From NCBI GenBank assembly GCA_902767355.1, contig CACXHG010000240.1:1-7716 (forward strand): a stretch of 7,716 nt of DNA, in the 5' to 3' direction. The notes below the pieces were generated by a model. It made no database searches. It worked only from the letters and a program-made list of their open reading frames with translations, and was not told the DNA's origin. The stretch is from an uncultured Bacteroidia bacterium (GTDB lineage: Bacteria > Bacteroidota > Bacteroidia > Bacteroidales > UBA932). Below are positions 6,765 through 7,716 of this stretch, in pieces. Position 1 is the stretch's first letter; each line of letters begins with the position of its first letter. Both the position numbers and the translations under genes were made by a program.

Positions 6765-7334
6765 ATGCCCAAATTATTCATCATCTCGGGGTGCAACGGC
6801 GCAGGGAAAACCACTGCGTCCTACACCATACTGCCCGAGATGTTCGGCCTGAAGGAGTGTGTCAACTCCGACGAGATAGCCAAGAAGCTTTCCCCCACAA
6901 ATCCCGACTCGGTCGCCATCCGCTCCAGCCGCATCATGTTGGAGAGGATGAACGAACTCATAGACCGACGGGCAGACTTCGGGGTGGAGACGACCCTGGC
7001 CACGCGCACGCTGCTGCAGGTCATAGACCAGGCCCGCTCGCTGGGGTATATGGTGATCCTGATTTATTTCTGGCTCAACTCTCCCGAGCTGGCAGTCCAG
7101 AGGGTGGCCCTCAGAGTCGCTTCCGGCGGTCATAACGTATCCGAGCCGACCATCCGCCGCCGCTACCGTCAGGGCATAATCAACCTGATGGAGCGCTATA
7201 TTCCGGTGGTGGACAGCTGGATGATCCTGGACAACTCCTCTACGCCGGCGGTGATGATAGCCGAAGGCGGCATGGGCGCCCTTACCGTCATCCACAACAA
7301 GACTGTCTATAATATCCTTTCTGAAACACGCTGA
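6765..7334 (+). CDS. Zeta-toxin-like P-loop kinase / predicted ATPase (COG4185-like)
   Basis: A 189-residue cytoplasmic P-loop protein resembling the zeta toxin / predicted ABC-type ATPase group. Zeta toxins phosphorylate UDP-N-acetylglucosamine; most free-standing relatives have no known substrate. Walker A is GCNGAGKT (9-16). D36 in NSDEIAKKL falls where zeta toxins carry a catalytic Asp, and ETTL (75-78) matches their conserved motif. YFWLNSPELAVQRVALRV (R113, R117) is followed by GGH (121-123) and RRRY (131-134), the lid-type arginines typical of this group. A DN pair (156-157) follows. The start at 6765 sits right before the first strand and P-loop (PKLFIISGCNGAGKT). The gene follows DUF2400 after 45 bases that hold a candidate promoter and hairpin, with no room for an epsilon-like antitoxin. 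All motifs look intact. Kinase-like chemistry is likely; toxicity is not shown. Confidence 0.85.
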   Translation: MPKLFIISGCNGAGKTTASYTILPEMFGLKECVNSDEIAKKLSPTNPDSVAIRSSRIMLERMNELIDRRADFGVETTLATRTLLQVIDQARSLGYMVILIYFWLNSPELAVQRVALRVASGGHNVSEPTIRRRYRQGIINLMERYIPVVDSWMILDNSSTPAVMIAEGGMGALTVIHNKTVYNILSETR

Positions 7335-7351
7335 TAATAATCTTAAACGCA

Positions 7352-7716
7352 TTGAAAAAGTTTACGCTGATATTTTTCCTCTCGCTGCTGCCGCTCGCCG
7401 TTTTTTGCCAGGAGCAGCATGCCAAGGCGCCCCGCGTGCCGGAATATGTAGAATTTGCCGGTCAGACCGTCTCTTTCGACCGCGACGATCTCTATGAGCG
7501 TATGGACCGCGAGCTGATGAGTTTTACTTATATGCACACAACTTCCAGCCTGATGCTCAAGCGCTCGACGCGCTATTTCGAGCAGGTGCTGCCGATTCTC
7601 AAGGCCAACGGCATACCTTCTGACCTCAAATACCTGATGGTGATAGAGAGCAATCTGGACCCCAAGGCCCTGTCCACCGCCGGCGCTGCAGGCTTGTGGC
7701 AGTTTACCAAGGCCAC
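7352..7716 (+). CDS. Lytic murein transglycosylase, MltD-like, 3' end off window
   Basis: A secreted family GH23 lytic transglycosylase that would cut peptidoglycan between MurNAc and GlcNAc with formation of 1,6-anhydroMurNAc. The 121 complete codons seen begin with a signal peptide (KKFTLIFFLSLLPLAVFCQ); the cleavage site is uncertain, and C19 has Phe before it, so a lipobox is unlikely. The region from about residue 71 (RSTRYFEQVLPILKANGIP) leads into the SLT core: catalytic E99 in MVIES, then STAGAAGLWQF (108-118), the hallmark family motif. The frame opens after a TGA at 7322-7324 and contains no ATG before the mature protein. TTG 7352 gives a normal Lys-Lys signal peptide and is the best start; CTG 7331 is the only other credible one. 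The start is 17 bases after the kinase stop. MltD homologues usually carry LysM repeats after the SLT domain, which would lie beyond the window. Confidence 0.9.
   Translation, partial: MKKFTLIFFLSLLPLAVFCQEQHAKAPRVPEYVEFAGQTVSFDRDDLYERMDRELMSFTYMHTTSSLMLKRSTRYFEQVLPILKANGIPSDLKYLMVIESNLDPKALSTAGAAGLWQFTKA

Noticed and set aside
6320..7135. Open frame of 271 codons on the plus strand spanning the DUF2400 and kinase genes
   Set aside because: It is out of frame with both recognisable proteins, is Arg/Pro/Gly-rich and crosses the gap between them; a GC-rich shadow.
7352..7411. Transglycosylase as a lipoprotein
   Set aside because: C19 is preceded by Ala-Val-Phe; Phe at -1 does not fit a lipobox, so signal peptidase I processing is more likely.

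Overview
The window looks like chromosomal DNA from a Bacteroidota bacterium, most likely of the order Bacteroidales, with high GC for that group. Three things point there. FeoA and FeoB are fused into one protein. The promoter candidates have the Bacteroidota -7 form TAnnTTTG, with no sigma70-like -10 and -35 pair. The gene set (SerB with two ACT domains, SlyD with a cysteine tail, a DUF2400/TIGR02757 protein, an MltD-like transglycosylase) is also common in that phylum. The genus cannot be named from this sequence.

Left half, minus strand, reading right to left from 3360: slyD (FKBP-type prolyl isomerase with a cysteine-rich tail), then serB (phosphoserine phosphatase) 16 bases on, then a type I ABC exporter 13 bases further on that runs off the left edge. 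The tight spacing and lack of terminators suggest one operon, driven by a TATCTTTG box just upstream of slyD.

Right half, plus strand, from 3474: a fused feoAB ferrous iron transporter, a 57-residue FeoB-associated cysteine-rich membrane protein 4 bases after it, and a DUF2400/TIGR02757 gene whose ATG overlaps the preceding stop (ATGA). After 45 bases holding a candidate promoter and a small hairpin comes a zeta-toxin-like P-loop kinase. The last gene, a secreted lytic transglycosylase, starts at a TTG and runs off the right edge.

The 113-base AT-rich gap at 3361-3473 is a divergent promoter region between slyD and feoAB. The coherent theme is ferrous iron uptake, with two cysteine-rich, probably metal-binding proteins flanking the transporter. 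The other genes (serine synthesis, ABC export, DUF2400, kinase, cell wall lysis) look like ordinary housekeeping or accessory neighbours. I see no tRNA, rRNA, CRISPR array, insertion sequence or long repeat. Every stretch over 300 bases is covered by a gene. I do not see a clearly new multi-gene system. The points most worth following are the DUF2400 protein with its glycosylase-like Asp motif, coupled to the iron genes, and the paired cysteine-rich proteins around feoAB.
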